Counted from the first letter of the stretch, positions 19,311 through 30,784 are shown. The stretch is DNA of 64,000 nucleotides from Ornithodoros turicata (GCF_037126465.1 NC_088202.1:132632123-132696122); one strand, 5' to 3'. Numbers and translations: made by a program. The notes: generated by a model from the letters alone, not told the origin.

Positions 19311-22300
19311 TCGTAAATATGTATTGTAATTACTGTAAATTATTGTTTATGTCGGGACGACATCTCTTCAACGAAGACTATGTGTGATTGGGAAAATAAA
19401 CGGAAGAGGATGAGGTAGAGAAGGAGCTCTACGCATTCTTCCTCAAAACGCAGAGCTAGTGTGAGCATCTTGCTCGAGGGCCCGTCCTTACACGGTGACG
19501 CTAGCAAAATTACAATGAACAACTCCTGTAATGAGACTACTCGCACTGACGGTTGTCGCATCCGTTCGTGCCGGCGGTACCACCCAATCCGGAAGCTGTG
19601 CAGAAGGCAGGTGCTGAGCACGTCGTCCTCAGCTACTGTACCGTAAAAAGGTACGTCACGAGTCCCTCGGCTTAAACCCGTGGATCTTTTGGTGTTCTGT
19701 CTTTTGGTTTTCGAGCTTTGTAAATATTATTGTTATTATATGTGACTCTGGCGAGAAGGTGTCACTTAAAGGAGCAACAGCCACCATGCGAAGTATTTTC
19801 GCACTGCGGTGTGTTATAACTGCGCAATTAAATATACAAAAACAGTGGGAGACAGCCAGCCGCGGACGACCGACACGGTCCTCGCGTCGTCACGTCGGGA
19901 AGACGCCATGCCCTTTTTTGTTCCTTAGTTTCTTTCTTCTCAGCTATACCTTCTTGAGCTGTGCTGCTCTATGTCACGGGTCACGTGCCCGTGGACCACG
20001 TTACGTTACGACGTTGCCTCGTTCTCCGACAGGCTCTTTTCACCAGTGGAGGATTTTTTAAAGGCGTGCGGAACAGGCCTAGCGCGTGCTCTTGTAGGTC
20101 ACCTGCATTCATCGTTCTTTGTCAGGGGTACATTTTTGTTCGTTGCAGGGCACGCCCCAGCGAAAAAAAAAGGGGGTTCACCTTCTGTGCTTCTTTAAGA
20201 ACTAGAGAACCCAATCGCCCATGGGTTCAGAGACTCAAAACACACTGCCCTCAGCGATATCCGCAGCAAGGATGTCAGGACAGGACATCCACAACACCAA
20301 GAGCGCCGAATGGTCCAAAATGTCGTGGTGATAAATGTTATCAAAAGCTATCATGATTATCACAGCATCTAACATTATTTCGCAAACGGCCAACATTTAT
20401 TCAAACCAGACGCACTCTAATTTAAGCCTGCCATTTCACATAATCAGAAGGGGTGCGCGCAAAGAAGTAGTCAGCCGCGAAGGTGCCACGATACGAGTAT
20501 ATTCCCCCTGTAGCTCATTACGTCGCCGCAGGGAAATTGAGTCCTGAATTGCACATCCCTCTGTGGAGAGATACCTCGCCCGCCCAATGAGCGAATCTGG
20601 TCGAGCGATATTGCGGCTTCAACTGCGCTCGCATCGATTAGAAAAAATGACCAACGCACGGGGCCACCCGAGGTGCCTGCGCCGCTGAGTTACGACTAGG
20701 TGTTAGGCGGCTATCGCTCGAAGAAGCGCGCTTAAACGGGGCCTCTTCTATGAATTGACAATGCAATTTGGTCCGTGCTCGTTATGGCGCTGCGGGAGGG
20801 AGCTTCGCCACGTCTTCGGGCGTCTAAGAGTTGTAGGGCTGTTAAAGAGAGTACTTAGGTGGCTAAAATATAGTCGCGCCATCCTAACTCCGTTAATGTA
20901 CTGTGGACCGCTCAGTACGAGTTCGAGTGGCGACGTCTCCCCTATCAGAGTGCGTCCATTGGTAACAACACTGGGGTACCTGGAGAAGTTTTACTCCCTG
21001 CAGTGTGTAAAGGGGAGTTTTTGTAAATAAACCTCCTCTTACCACAAGCTCGACTGAACGGTGTAATAACACTGTTGAAACATGCTGTTTGCAAAGCACC
21101 CATCTGTAATGATGTTGTCAATAGAATACACCACCCTGAAATGATTTTCTAAATGAAATACAGACTCCTGAAATGGTCTGTTACGTAGAATATGCCCTAT
21201 GAAACGGTGCTTTTGGGAAACACTCCTCTTCGAAGGTATATTGTAACACATGCATCCACTGTATTTGTATGGTGTGAAACTAGCCCCACAAAAGTGTTTG
21301 TGATAGGACAGCACATCTACACCGGAGAGAGGTATAACAGAAAAATTCCACGCTGAGTTCCGTTGCCTAACTTGGTTGGCATTGCACCACAAAACAAGCT
21401 GTCTCAGTGCCCTGTAACGTACATGCAACAAACAAGAGCAGTGTTCGTTTAGACATGGATAAATTATGTCCTAACTAATTTCCTCGCTCATCATCACTAC
21501 AGATAATTTGTTGTTCTTACACATTCTACCTATACCAAAATGCGAAATAGCTTTTCCAACCAATTTCCCCCCATTTTTACTGACGTATTCTTCTACACAT
21601 GTCACCAAGAGCGAGGGTAAAGAAAACGAGTAACTCCTGAAACGACGCTGTGATCTCGCTAGCATCCAGCACTCGTTTTGCTTTTTTCTTAAAATTGCGC
21701 TGAACATTTCGTTTCAGTGCAAGTTTAAAATGTTGCCACGATTACTGATGTACAACGCACGTTGTCTGATTAACGAAGAACACGCTACGTTTGTAAGACC
21801 AATTTCAAGCTGCGGAACAGTTAGCTTCCCGCTGACCACGTCGGCAGCCGGTTTTCCTGCTGAAGAGCCTTCCAAAAATGCAGCAGTAAATTCCCTCTCT
21901 ATGACTCCTGCCAGTTTTTTATCGGTGTTGACACCCTTATCGTGACACCGAACGCATAACGACGTTCACGAGAATGAAAGAGACCACATTTATTTGCGGG
22001 GACACAATGGTACACACGGTATTTACGCGCGTAGCACCCACAGTTCTATACTGTCTACATATTTCCGGCGGAGACGCTATCAGGCTCCCCGTTATTTTCC
22101 TTCGATTCGTGTGTGCAAATAACCCGTGCAGTTTTGCCCGCTCGATTGTGAAGCCGGACGATTACTCTGAACCCGGCAGGGTAGAATAGAAAGTGCGCAA
22201 TGTGTAGACGGCCAGACGGTCCCATTCAAATTGAAAGCGATATGTAGCCGACGACCGAATTCCACTCGATAAGCGCTGGGACCGCGACAGAAGACATTAG

Positions 22301-22553
22301 ACATTAGAATGGATCGCAGTCTTTAAAAGAGCGTTGACCGTCCTGCAGTGACTTGCGTCGTTGAAAGCCCTACTTGAGTTTCTTGTTTTCTGCGATCGGG
22401 AAGTCGTTCCTGCAATGTTGCGCAGTTTCTCTGTACGTGTCTGGAAATATCTATGACTGCTGTTCGTAACACAACGGATTGTGATAAGCAGGTATGCTAT
22501 GCGCGAGTCTTAAAATGCACGGGGCAAGTGCAACGCTGCTGGATCGACACCAC
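19311..22553. other. Non-coding, possibly the LTR remains of the gypsy fragment at its start
   Basis: A TGTCGGGACGACATC at 19350 could be a 3' LTR start, but no purine tract precedes it and no partner LTR exists, so I do not assert it. An AATAAA lies near 19395. The rest (19800-22550) has only short unconvincing frames. 'agttttactccctgcag' and 'aataaacctcctc' near 20990-21035 could be a 3' end of a transcript, unproven. Confidence 0.4.
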
Positions 22554-22554
22554 G

Positions 22555-22970
22555 GTTAAAACCACGACCTACTAGATTATAACGACCCCGTCACAATCAG
22601 AAAACCCTATGGGGAGCCTGTCCGCACGATCCGCCAGGGGCGCTACTGATCGGCACAACACGATTGGACGATGGAAATTTGAATTCTGAATGCGCAGAAG
22701 CGTGTGTACGGCTACCGTAGCAGACGACAGCGATAGCCCATATGAAAACGCGTAGAATGATGATGATAATCAACCTCAGAATGGAACATCTGTGGAACGT
22801 CCACCGCTTGTACAGAAATACTAAGGTAAGCTGAAGTACAAAGTATTGTAGAAGTTGAGGAAGCAATAACTGGGAGGATCAGAAGCGCCACCGCTACCTT
22901 CCAAAAATGCGGCGCATAGAAGGGGTGCGCCTGACATGGTCGTTATAATCTAGTAGGTCGTGCTTAAAAC
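22555..22970. repeat. MITE-like element with 33-bp terminal inverted repeats
   Basis: 22555-22587 (gttaaaaccacgacctacta ...) and 22938-22970 are reverse complements with 3 mismatches out of 33. The similarity continues inward more weakly ('ggggcgctactgatc' versus the complement of 'gatcagaagcgccaccg'). The 416-bp unit has no transposase. Superfamily is unassigned and target duplication unclear. Confidence 0.75.
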
Positions 22971-22974
22971 TAGG

Positions 22975-23070
22975 GATGGGACGAACCTAAAATTTCCCGA
23001 ATCCGAATCCAAGGAAGGTTCTGCGAATGCACGAATCTTACGAATCTCGAATCTTTCTAATCCTTTCCTT
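22975..23070. repeat. Degenerate GAATC-rich repeat
   Basis: Imperfect iteration of cgaatcc/cgaatct ('cccgaatccgaatccaagg', 'acgaatcttacgaatctcg'). It sits immediately to the right of the preceding MITE. Confidence 0.5.
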
Positions 23071-24445
23071 AAAAAAGAGCCAGGAGAAAAAAAACGCTTG
23101 CACAGAAGTGTTCTGAAGCAGAATTTGACATCCTTGTTTAATGGAAAACAAATTAAATAACAGTTCACTTTCAGGAGGAAACATGCCCTTATACTACTTC
23201 TTCAATGTAATTTATTTAACATGTTTATCGTCGACTACAGGAGATACATAAACGCTCGAGTCTGAATTATTTTCATAAACCTAAGAAACAATCAAAAGTA
23301 AAACCATGTTACTTTTGCGCTTAATGTCGAGTTAAAGGTTCCTCAATATGGTTGACGTTACTCCCGATGGACGAAAGACAAATAGATGTGCCTGTGTAAA
23401 CCCTCCTTGAAATTCGTGCGAAAGGAACTGACCAATGTCTCTTGAACTTGTGCAACAACACACCAGCAACGGAGCAGCTCCGGATTCACTAGGTGCGACA
23501 TCCTTGAGAATGAGGCAGCACAGGACACATATCAACTTCCACTACAGAAAATTTACAGCAGCTAGCCTGCATACTTCTGCTTCGAACACGTAGCGCAGAC
23601 CTAACGAAAGACAAGATAAATTAAGAAAATGAACACGTCACAGAGCTCTAAAAGCATTCCTCCCGACGCAAAATTGTGCAGTGTTTACTGCTGTATGATG
23701 TGGTTATGCAGAACGTCAGCATATCCGGAACGCACAGAAACATCGTGCATTTTTGTCACGTCTTTTTAAGTCCTGTCCATCATTCAACAATGAATTCCAA
23801 CCGTTGGAGTGAGACTTTCGATATCAGCCTCGCGGCAGCCACGACGGCTCAGAAAGTATTACACGAAAGAGCTTACTGGTTGTTCACTCTTCAGGGTCGC
23901 ATGACACACAAGTGTCACTTACTGTTAGTAAGTCGCCCTTATATTGACATCGCGCTCCACACTACGACGCATCGCGTTCCAAAATTCCATGGTGACGAGC
24001 GTGCAAGCTGTACGACAGTGTTCGCCTCACTGAACAACAACAACAACTTTATGTTATGATGATGACAGAGAAAGCTGTAAGAATGTCGGTAACCCTGTGC
24101 TCGGTGAGAGACAATAGTTTCACAGCCGACATGTAGTTAATGAATGTGATTATTATCTTCGAGTACCTTCATCACGTGCCGCAATGAGGGACTTTCAATA
24201 TTTTCTTTCATCTCTTTACGAGCGTTTTGATCGTGAGAAAAATGTCTGAAAACTGCCACGCAGATAAATTTGTTGCGTTCTGGCACGTTTATTGCGTTTT
24301 ATGTTGTATGTATGCGTACTTGTTGTTGTTGAGGGAAGAAAGGGTCCGCACGGCCTTTCTTCCCTCCGGGCTGTTGACCCACAATTCGCATGAACCTTTA
24401 AACACGTCACACCTAACCCTTTAAATACCATGCCAATGATGAGGA
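23071..24445. other. Non-coding, nothing recognised
   Basis: Short frames only. There is a small CAA microsatellite at 24030-24046. Confidence 0.45.
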
Positions 24446-24454
24446 CGGTGCCCA

Positions 24455-24550
24455 GAAGAAGAACAGTCTCTGTTCGAAATATCGGGGGCTTCTGTCCTGA
24501 GGCAACTCCCTTCCTACACCTTCAATTCACTAGATTTCTACCCATCTGCA
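24455..24550 (+). repeat. Copy of the CAGTCTCTGTTCGAAATATCGG repeat family (uninterrupted)
   Basis: It contains gaagaagaacagtctctg followed by ttcgaaatatcgg, ctgaggcaactcccttcct and tagatttctaccca. The same order occurs at 30168-30275 and, split by a transposon, at 48225-48263/50619-50735. The uninterrupted junction 'tcctgaggcaactccc' here is an empty-site control for that insertion. Confidence 0.75.
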
Positions 24551-24684
24551 GACTGATATGATAGTCAAGACCAAAGAAATACGTGACGCTGAGGGAACTT
24601 ATATTCTATGTAAGAAGCGTGGAAAGTGTCCACACAAATTGCATATGTTCATTTCAAGTCTGACGAGCAATGTGTACACTCATT

Positions 24685-24842
24685 ATTCACTGGTCGCACC
24701 AGTGCGACGTACGTTTCCTTTTCGAGATTTGGAAAACGAAATACGGAAAAACGGAAGCGGAAAATGGAAACGTAGGACGCGCAGGTGCGACCAGCTGTTC
24801 CATGACGCTTGATGTGTGAAAGCACTGAATGATTTAAAAGGT
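24685..24842. repeat. Short inverted-repeat element around GGTCGCACCAGTGCGAC
   Basis: The left arm 'ctggtcgcaccagtgcgacg' plus 'tacgtttcc' (about 24689-24718) pairs imperfectly with 'ggaaacgtaggacgcgcagg' plus 'tgcgaccagctg' (about 24767-24798). The right flank ('tgacgcttgatgtgtgaaag') matches the repeat at 1845-1962 in inverted orientation. It is probably a small MITE. Confidence 0.5.
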
Positions 24843-26300
24843 TATTGTCGCTTCAATGCAGCACTGCTGCTCCTCCTCTTCTCTCCCCCTCTTAACTCCC
24901 CCTCTTCCTCCCTTTGATTAAAAGGTTATGACAGCACGTATGTCCTTGATGTAGTTCGCCAGGGCACACAGCGGAGGCTGTTGGTGCTGCTTTGGCCAGC
25001 TCCCCAGTGCCTTCTCAACACTAAAAGGTCGGTTGTCAAGTTTAGCAAGGGCGTTCCTCAGTGTTCGCCGACTAGTGTATTCACTGCAGCACACTTTTCC
25101 AGGTTTCGCGACGCCAGGGTCTCAGCATAGAGCTGTCACCGAGGTTTCTCGAGTCAAAGCTCCTTGCGGGTCAACAACCCGGAAGTCATGCCAACGTCCA
25201 CGGACTAAGCCCCTAGAGACCATGCACTTTATCCGTAGCTCGTTGCACGTAAAAGAACCACTATACGTATACCATTGAACAGTGCCAACTCTAAATGAAT
25301 CCTCAATCCTCTAGTATGGCTAACCTTTCCGTTTGTTTTTGTTTCACCATTAAACGTGATCCCCTCCTGCCTCCTTCCAAATCAAAGTAACCTGTCAGTC
25401 CGGCGCCATCGTAGATTACGTTCCAAGCGCCGAGAAGAGAAATACTTCCTAATCCCATTGCAAAGCCCTGGAGCAGATGATTTCCTTTCATTAGAAGCTT
25501 GGAGCAGCTTCGTGCAATTCGAAGTACGGGCGATGGGCGCCAAACCGTACACAAATGCATGCATGCATTTCGAAATCACTGCATGACCGTTCTTCATTGT
25601 AACGACTTCATTTGCATAGGCGTCAATGCAGTTATGCGACATTGAGCGCTGTAGCGTTAGAAATGGCACATCGATTATTCATTCTCCATGCCTGCCCATT
25701 TCGAACGGTCATAAAACTTTTGAAAGTTGGGGGTCAATGTCAGGTTTGATGCCATAAAACAAAGCACCTTGTTAAAGAAGAAATACATGTGGCACGTATG
25801 TACCTCGTATCACGTATTCATTTATTTATTACAACGGATTTATTCACATAAACTCCAAGGACCCTTAAAAAGGATAATACATGCATGTATGTAGCACGTC
25901 GCTCGGTAAGGGGTATATTTAGTAGAAAGAAAAAAGGAGGAAAAGTCAGTCAAACGATCTGTCGGCTTGCTATTCCGCAAAAAACAAAATAGGAAGAAAA
26001 GAAAGAATTTGGAACCAAAGGATAAACCAACAAAGAGTGAAAGCAGGATCAGATAGATTAAAGATAAATAAGATTTTAAAAAAGATGAGAGTAACGTAAC
26101 GAGAGTAACGTAAGTAATGAGAGTAATAAAGAGAATGAGTAATTAGAGTAATGGGATGTCATACTGGGCCGAGCAGAGTGGCCAGAGAAAAGTCTGCGCA
26201 CCGCAGATCGGGTAGACGTCGTCTGAGCGTGGCTCGAGGGGTGTCGAGTCTGCGGCATCGAGGAGAAGACGTGAAATGTCAGCTTCATCATCGCATGTAT
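24843..26300. other. Non-coding
   Basis: There is a pyrimidine-rich tract at about 24868-24915. No gene family is recognised. 'tatttattacaacggattta' near 25830 resembles a LINE 3' tail but cannot be assigned. Confidence 0.4.
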
Positions 26301-26464
26301 ATAGGTCTTTTTTTTTTATTTCAGTGACAGCATAAAAGTGATACATTAAGGCTGAAAGGCCATCCGGATCATAGCCGAAGCTAGTGCGATCCGTAGAAAC
26401 ATGTCAAACAAATATATGACAGCAGTATACACTGAACCCCAATACTACTACACTAAAAATATGC

Positions 26465-26990
26465 AAGTCACAAAAATCCTAAACAGTGTTATCTATGTTG
26501 ATTCAAGACCAGTACTGTGAAGTAAGTGCCTATGTAATGCTAATTTAAAGTTCCTAGATGAAATTACAGATAGTGGTAAGGAATTCCACTTAATTACACC
26601 TTGATATTGTAAAGTACGCATCCCATGCGCATTCGCTTGTTGTTGTACTAAGAGATGATGCCCTAACACGGAGCGGCTGGTGCGAGTTACAGAGGAAAAA
26701 TGAAGACCTAGAACTAGCCCTTCAGTAATGATACATTTCCTTATCATCAATACAGTCCTTTCAAAACACAGTGTGTTAAATGGCAGAATGTGCAGTGTTT
26801 CATACAAAGGTAGACATGATTGCCTAGGATGTGCATTCAATATTGTGCGAATTATACGGTTTTTTTGTGCAAATTTGAGCGAGTGGAGAAGAACCATTTT
26901 ATATAGAAGCAGAGGGGTCCTTGCGACATTAAGTCGTAGTCGGTGCAGGACGCTTCTCGACGTAGCTTGGGTTTCTGGGATGATGCGTTT
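26465..26990 (-). pseudogene. 3' end of a CR1/L2-type LINE ORF2
   Basis: The minus strand has a clean 134-codon frame (26493-26897) with SLKFAQKNRIIRTILNAHPR, RTSRSVLGHHLLVQQQ, GVIKWNSLPLSV and FKLALHRHLLHS. The last pair (WNSLP ... FK..L) is the typical end of CR1/L2/Jockey-type ORF2 proteins, after the RT domain. A similar WNRLPVEAV ending occurs at 36990-37015. RT itself is absent, so the copy is 5'-truncated, as usual for LINEs. The tail continues towards 26300. Confidence 0.7.
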
Positions 26991-27514
26991 CCTGCGTGTT
27001 CGTTATTTTGTGAGATTATTTGCCATTTTATCTTTTCGTCTGCTTATTGTGAGAGCCTTCTCCAGGAAACTGCTTGGCTATTTTCTTTATCCCTTTCAAT
27101 CAAATCCAACCCAAAAACTCAATGGCGTTCTCTAACCTACTTTTGCTCTGACTCATTACAATATTATCTATGGTAAGTATGGTACCTACCCGTTCCCAGC
27201 AAATTAATATAACCTGCGCAGTAAATGGAATAAAATTGAACTGAATTTAACATTTGTCTCAGTTCTTGCAACACGGTCTGATAACACTCTATGTCGCAGA
27301 GTAAGAATAGTGTTAATGAATCATTGGTGCTATCATATGTTACCACTTATGCTATAGAAAGAGGTGAACGTTTTCTTTATTGAATAATTCAATGGGATTC
27401 GCTGTGTACATCAAGCTATCAAGCGTTGCGAGCACCGAAGGGACAACGAAGCATCCTGTTTCGTGTTATTTACAACGCTGTCTTGTTAAAATCACGTATA
27501 AAGTCATCACGTAC
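26991..27514. other. Non-coding, nothing recognised
   Basis: Short frames on both strands only. Confidence 0.45.
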
Positions 27515-28790
27515 CCCAAGCAGCACACAATATTGGGCCCATATTGGCTGGTCATTGGCGATACGGGTCCAATATGGGGTCCGTTTCGCCAAGATTTCCC
27601 CCATTGGCTGAAACTGGGCAATATGGACTCCATATTGCCCAGTTTAAGCCAATATTGGGAAAATCCTTGCAATATGGACCCCATATTGCCCGTGTGCACC
27701 CCATAGTGACCGAAAATACAGAAAATGGTACGTACCCGTGTATCACAAATGCCCAAGCAGCACGGCAAGATTGGACGTTAAAGCATGTGAAATGCCCAAT
27801 TCAATACATCGTTACATCCAACAACTTCCCGCCAATGATACACACTGTTCGAAACAGTCAACATACGTGGCAATCCCATTGTAACATTCACTAGAACTCG
27901 ACAACTCAACTTTCCAGTTTCTGGAAGCAGCCGCCATCTTGCTTCGCGATGCCAATGCCAGTCGGTCGAACCGACTGAGAGCGAGCGTGGTCGTTTGAGC
28001 GATATCACGCTTCCTAAAGTTAATGCGCATGCGCGACAGTCGTATCGGACGTTTCGTACGGGCTAAAATGTTGCTGGTTCCTCTAATGATAACGGAATTG
28101 CGGAAGGTCAAGTAAAAACAATGTTTGACAGAAAGGGATGGCTCTTCTGTAAAGGTAGGTGCTTTCAAGTTGCTGCAAGCAGTGTGTATTGGTCTGGCGT
28201 ATGTCCGTCACCGTCACGAAAGTGTTTCGCTCCTTTGTACTCTCGGAGCGGGTTGGAAGTTTGTGGTTCATAGAATATTGCGATCCCAATGAAGGCTTCT
28301 GAGGGGTGTTTGCCATTGTCATTTCGGTAGGACTGCCTGCCTAGCACTAGTTGCTCCTGCTCTTCGTTCATAGGGCGAGAGCAGTACTATTTTTAAAATG
28401 TGCTGTGGGCAGCTTTCGCTTGCTTGTCCCATCCTACAGATGGCAATACGACAGCAAGGCGGGCGTAGCGCCCGTTCTTCGTTTTTGAAGAGACGCGGTG
28501 TTGTTTTTGTAATTGTACAATTACAAAAACAACATACGTATGCAACGTGGATCAGTGAGATCTGCAGGAATGAAAAAGCAAAAAGAAGACAAAAGTAATA
28601 CCAGTGGTGGATGTTAAACAGAATAATGCTTTATTATTACACGGACTCCTCGCTGGCGTTATCACAGAAATATTGGCAATAGTGGCGCAAAATGGGCTTG
28701 CCAATATGGGCAGCCCGTATTGGACGAATACTGGCAATCTTGGCAGACCATATGTGTGATAATGTGTCCAATATTGGCGTGCTGCTTGGG
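27515..28790. mobile_element. DNA transposon/MITE with CCCAAGCAGCAC ends and iterated CCAATATTGG
   Basis: The left end CCCAAGCAGCAC (27515) and the right end GTGCTGCTTGGG (28779-28790) are perfect 12-bp inverted caps, each followed by CAATATTGG. Subterminal blocks (27530-27720 and 28670-28780) are packed with palindromic variants of CCAATATTGG/CCATATTGCC. A further cap copy in the left orientation lies at 27752-27763, so an internal duplication or nested copy is likely. A 2-bp AC occurs on both sides. The 1.28-kb unit has no recognisable transposase. Confidence 0.65.
28499..28534. repeat. 36-bp perfect palindrome
   Basis: tgttgtttttgtaattgt followed directly by its exact reverse complement acaattacaaaaacaaca, with no spacer. 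It lies inside the 27515-28790 element. Confidence 0.95.
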
Positions 28791-29615
28791 ACAACACAGG
28801 TCAAAGTTAAGGTACGTATGCAGGAACATGCATGTCGTAGAAAGTGAGCAGGACAATGAAAAACTGTTAGGAACACCAGCATGCATCGACTCAAGCACCA
28901 GGACTTTCTAGTGTAATCTGCCTCAAAACAGAAACCGAGATTTTCTTTTTCTTGATCCCGGGGGCAGAGGTCGAGATTGCCGGAGGTTGCTAGTGCCGAC
29001 AGAAGTCAGACATCTCGTTAGCGAACACATGATGTCTCTCATACCACCATTCGCAGCACCAGTGGTTCAAAGCCTTTGTATGGGGAACTTGTCAGGGTAA
29101 CCGGGTGAAAGATACCAGGTCTGAGGGATGCTTCCCAAGGTTTAACAGAGGAAGAATTAATACTTTTTTCTTGTTCCTCAGCACCTTACCAATGCCCCAT
29201 GCCCTGTCGTTACGCTTGAAAGAGACATGATACAGTGGTGTCACTAAGGTTCCGGATAGCTCCATGTGGGCCTTGATGTGATTGGGCACGAGATGACCTC
29301 ATCGTAACTTTGTGTTCAGCCAATATATAAGCGCTGCCTGAACGAGACGATCTTCCATGTGGGGCACAGGTTGGAGATCTGGAAGGTGCACTGCAAGATG
29401 ATAGGCTTTGTCGCTTATCTTGCAGCTCATTACCAAAGATTCAATGGACTGAAGCACAAACATAGCGGGCATTGAAGTGCTGCTGGGTTTCATCCAATAC
29501 TTCGTAATTCTCAATCGGAAGTCTGATCCGCCTGTACGGTACCATGTACACATACTTGTAGAGCTATTTCAAAATCGAGACTATTCCGCTATTTTCAGAA
29601 TGATGCGACTGTTGT
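28791..29615. other. Non-coding, nothing recognised
   Basis: There are only short frames (29092-29553, minus) of no recognised family. Confidence 0.45.
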
Positions 29616-29619
29616 ATTT

Positions 29620-29826
29620 CAGTGGTGGCGGTGCTGGCGAAAGGGCACGCCGTTGTCGGCCTCACATAGGTGGGCGACGTCACGGGTGACGTCCTGGGGG
29701 AATGTGCGTCCTGGGCCGACTTCTGAGGGAACTGTGCCGACGTATGTCTGAAAGCGGCTGAGGAAAACCCAGGAAAAACCCCAGACGGCACAGCCGGCAC
29801 CGGGATTCGAACCGGGATTTGAAAGT
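29620..29826 (-). mobile_element. tRNA-derived SINE, head truncated
   Basis: On the minus strand this matches the SINE copies at 53040-53522: B box GGTTCGAATCCCGG, body 'gtttttcctgggttttcctc', 'ctttcagacatacgtcggca', 'gtcggcccaggacgcacatt' and the 3' part with 'aggccgacaacggc'. Sequence upstream of the B box (A box side) is missing; the match ends at about 29826. Confidence 0.75.
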
Positions 29827-30167
29827 GTTGTAGGGAAAGAGCATCCCCATTACGTCCAACTAGAAATAGGGTCGTGCACATGACGTCACGCGCAGCCTTT
29901 GAGGTGAGCGCCTTGAAGCCACGAGACATGGGAAAGCATGGGGATGCGTCACAGGCGTCTAACTGCGGGCCGAATGGAGCAGCAGCGTGTGTTTTCTTTT
30001 TTTTTCAATTCCCTCTCGTAATTGCACGCATACCCGCAACACCTCACGGCATGCCCTCTTACTGTGACTCCAGTGCGGCAATGTTTTGCAATGTCATGTG
30101 ACCAGGCGTGACGTCACTACACAAGCGTCACTGATTAGGGAAGTGCCTCAGGATGACTGCCACCGAT
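29827..30167. other. Non-coding, nothing recognised
   Basis: There is a T-run at about 29997-30005. No protein motif. Confidence 0.45.
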
Positions 30168-30275
30168 ATTTCGAAAAGAGGAACAACAGTCTCTGTTCGA
30201 ACTATCGGCGGCTGCCGTCTTGAGGTACTTTCCTTCACATTCCTCTATCGGTTCGCGAGATTTTCTACCCTTCTA
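30168..30275 (+). repeat. Copy of the CAGTCTCTGTTCGAA(A/C)TATCGG repeat family
   Basis: 'aacagtctctgttcgaact' plus 'atcggcggctgccgtcttgagg' and 'ttcgcgagattttctaccc' follow the order of 24455-24550 with substitutions. Confidence 0.65.
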
Positions 30276-30353
30276 CAATTGTTGAGGTTGTTATGTTGTT
30301 TAAACTGGGGGATGTGGGCTTGTCGTTTCAAAACAGAGGGGACGTATTGGAGC

Positions 30354-30685
30354 AGATAAAAACGCGGGCACTGTTTGGAGGTGGGTCTGTTTTCTGGCTC
30401 CCGGCTGACGGTGTTGTGCCCGGCTGGCTCAGTCGGTAGAGCACGAGACTCTTAATCTCGGGGTCGGGGGTTCGGGCCCCACGTTGGGCGCCAGTTGTGG
30501 AAACCCGTGTTTCCACAATCTCGGGGCGTCAGCGCGTTCGTTTCGTCGCCGAGGAAAACACAGCGAACGAAAAGTGCTAACAAGAAACAAATGTTTATTG
30601 CATAACTTACACGGCAAGCCACCAACACCGTCAGCCGGGAGCCAGAAAACAGACCCACCTCCAAACAGTGCCCGCGTTTTTATCT
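30354..30685. repeat. Perfect 63-bp inverted repeat arms (30354-30416 / 30623-30685)
   Basis: The arms begin agataaaaacgcgggcactg and are exact reverse complements without gaps. The 206-bp interior contains the tRNA-Lys sequence and the antisense U5-like region. Perfect identity implies recent origin or copying from one another. Confidence 0.95.
30418..30490 (+). tRNA. tRNA-Lys(CUU)-like sequence with CCA, probably reverse-transcribed
   Basis: 73 nt with acceptor GCCCGGC/GTTGGGC, D arm GCTC-AGTCGGTA-GAGC and anticodon arm CGAGA-CTCTTAA-TCTCG (anticodon CTT). The T arm is GGGGG-TTCGGGC-CCCAC, and CCA follows at 30491-30493. Against the usual animal tRNA-Lys(CUU), the T stem has one mismatch and the T-loop A58 reads G. 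A58 carries 1-methyladenosine in mature tRNAs and is a known misincorporation site for reverse transcriptase. Together with the encoded CCA, this suggests a copy of a mature tRNA primer and not a tRNA gene. Confidence 0.7.
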
Positions 30686-30773
30686 ACTACTATACGCACC
30701 CACACACGAGCGGTCGGTCGCCTGTTTGGCCATCTAGTGGTGCGCCCGGGAAACGACAATAGAAATGCCCACA
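30496..30773 (-). repeat. Solo LTR (antisense) adjoining a tRNA-Lys primer site
   Basis: The minus strand reads as an LTR. It starts TGTGGGC (30773) or TGTCGTTTC (30758). A TATA-like ATAAAAA follows (complement of 30677-30683), then AATAAA (complement of 30594-30599). It ends at CCACA (30496), and two bases later TGGCGCCCAACGTGGGGC forms an 18-nt tRNA-Lys primer site. The U5 end has a small hairpin (TGTGGAAAC / GTTTCCACA, 30497-30518). The start is uncertain by about 15 bases. Confidence 0.65.
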
Positions 30774-30784
30774 GACCAGTTTGA

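Larger units (their letters stand above)
30303..30784. mobile_element. Chimera of inverted LTR pieces around a tRNA-Lys sequence
   Basis: On the plus strand: an LTR 5' part (TGTGGGC at 30313, TGTCGTTTC at 30321, AGATAAAAACGCGGG at 30354, ending GGTGTTG at 30416), one T, a complete tRNA-Lys(CUU)-like sequence (30418-30490), CCA, and then a longer LTR in antisense (30494-30773). The two LTR pieces share a perfect 63-bp inverted repeat (30354-30416 and 30623-30685), plus weaker outward similarity as far as 'aaactgg' on both sides. No direct target duplication was found. No gag or pol is present. Confidence 0.75.

Noticed and set aside
19350..19755. 3' LTR for the gypsy fragment at 17690-19310
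   Set aside because: A TG start is present, but no purine tract, no partner LTR and no clear end were found.
19961..20356. 131-codon plus-strand frame
   Set aside because: It overlaps other frames of similar length, has no motif and unremarkable composition; not supported as a gene.
21039..21431. 130-codon minus-strand frame
   Set aside because: No recognisable domain, signal peptide or splice context; probably chance in AT-rich DNA.
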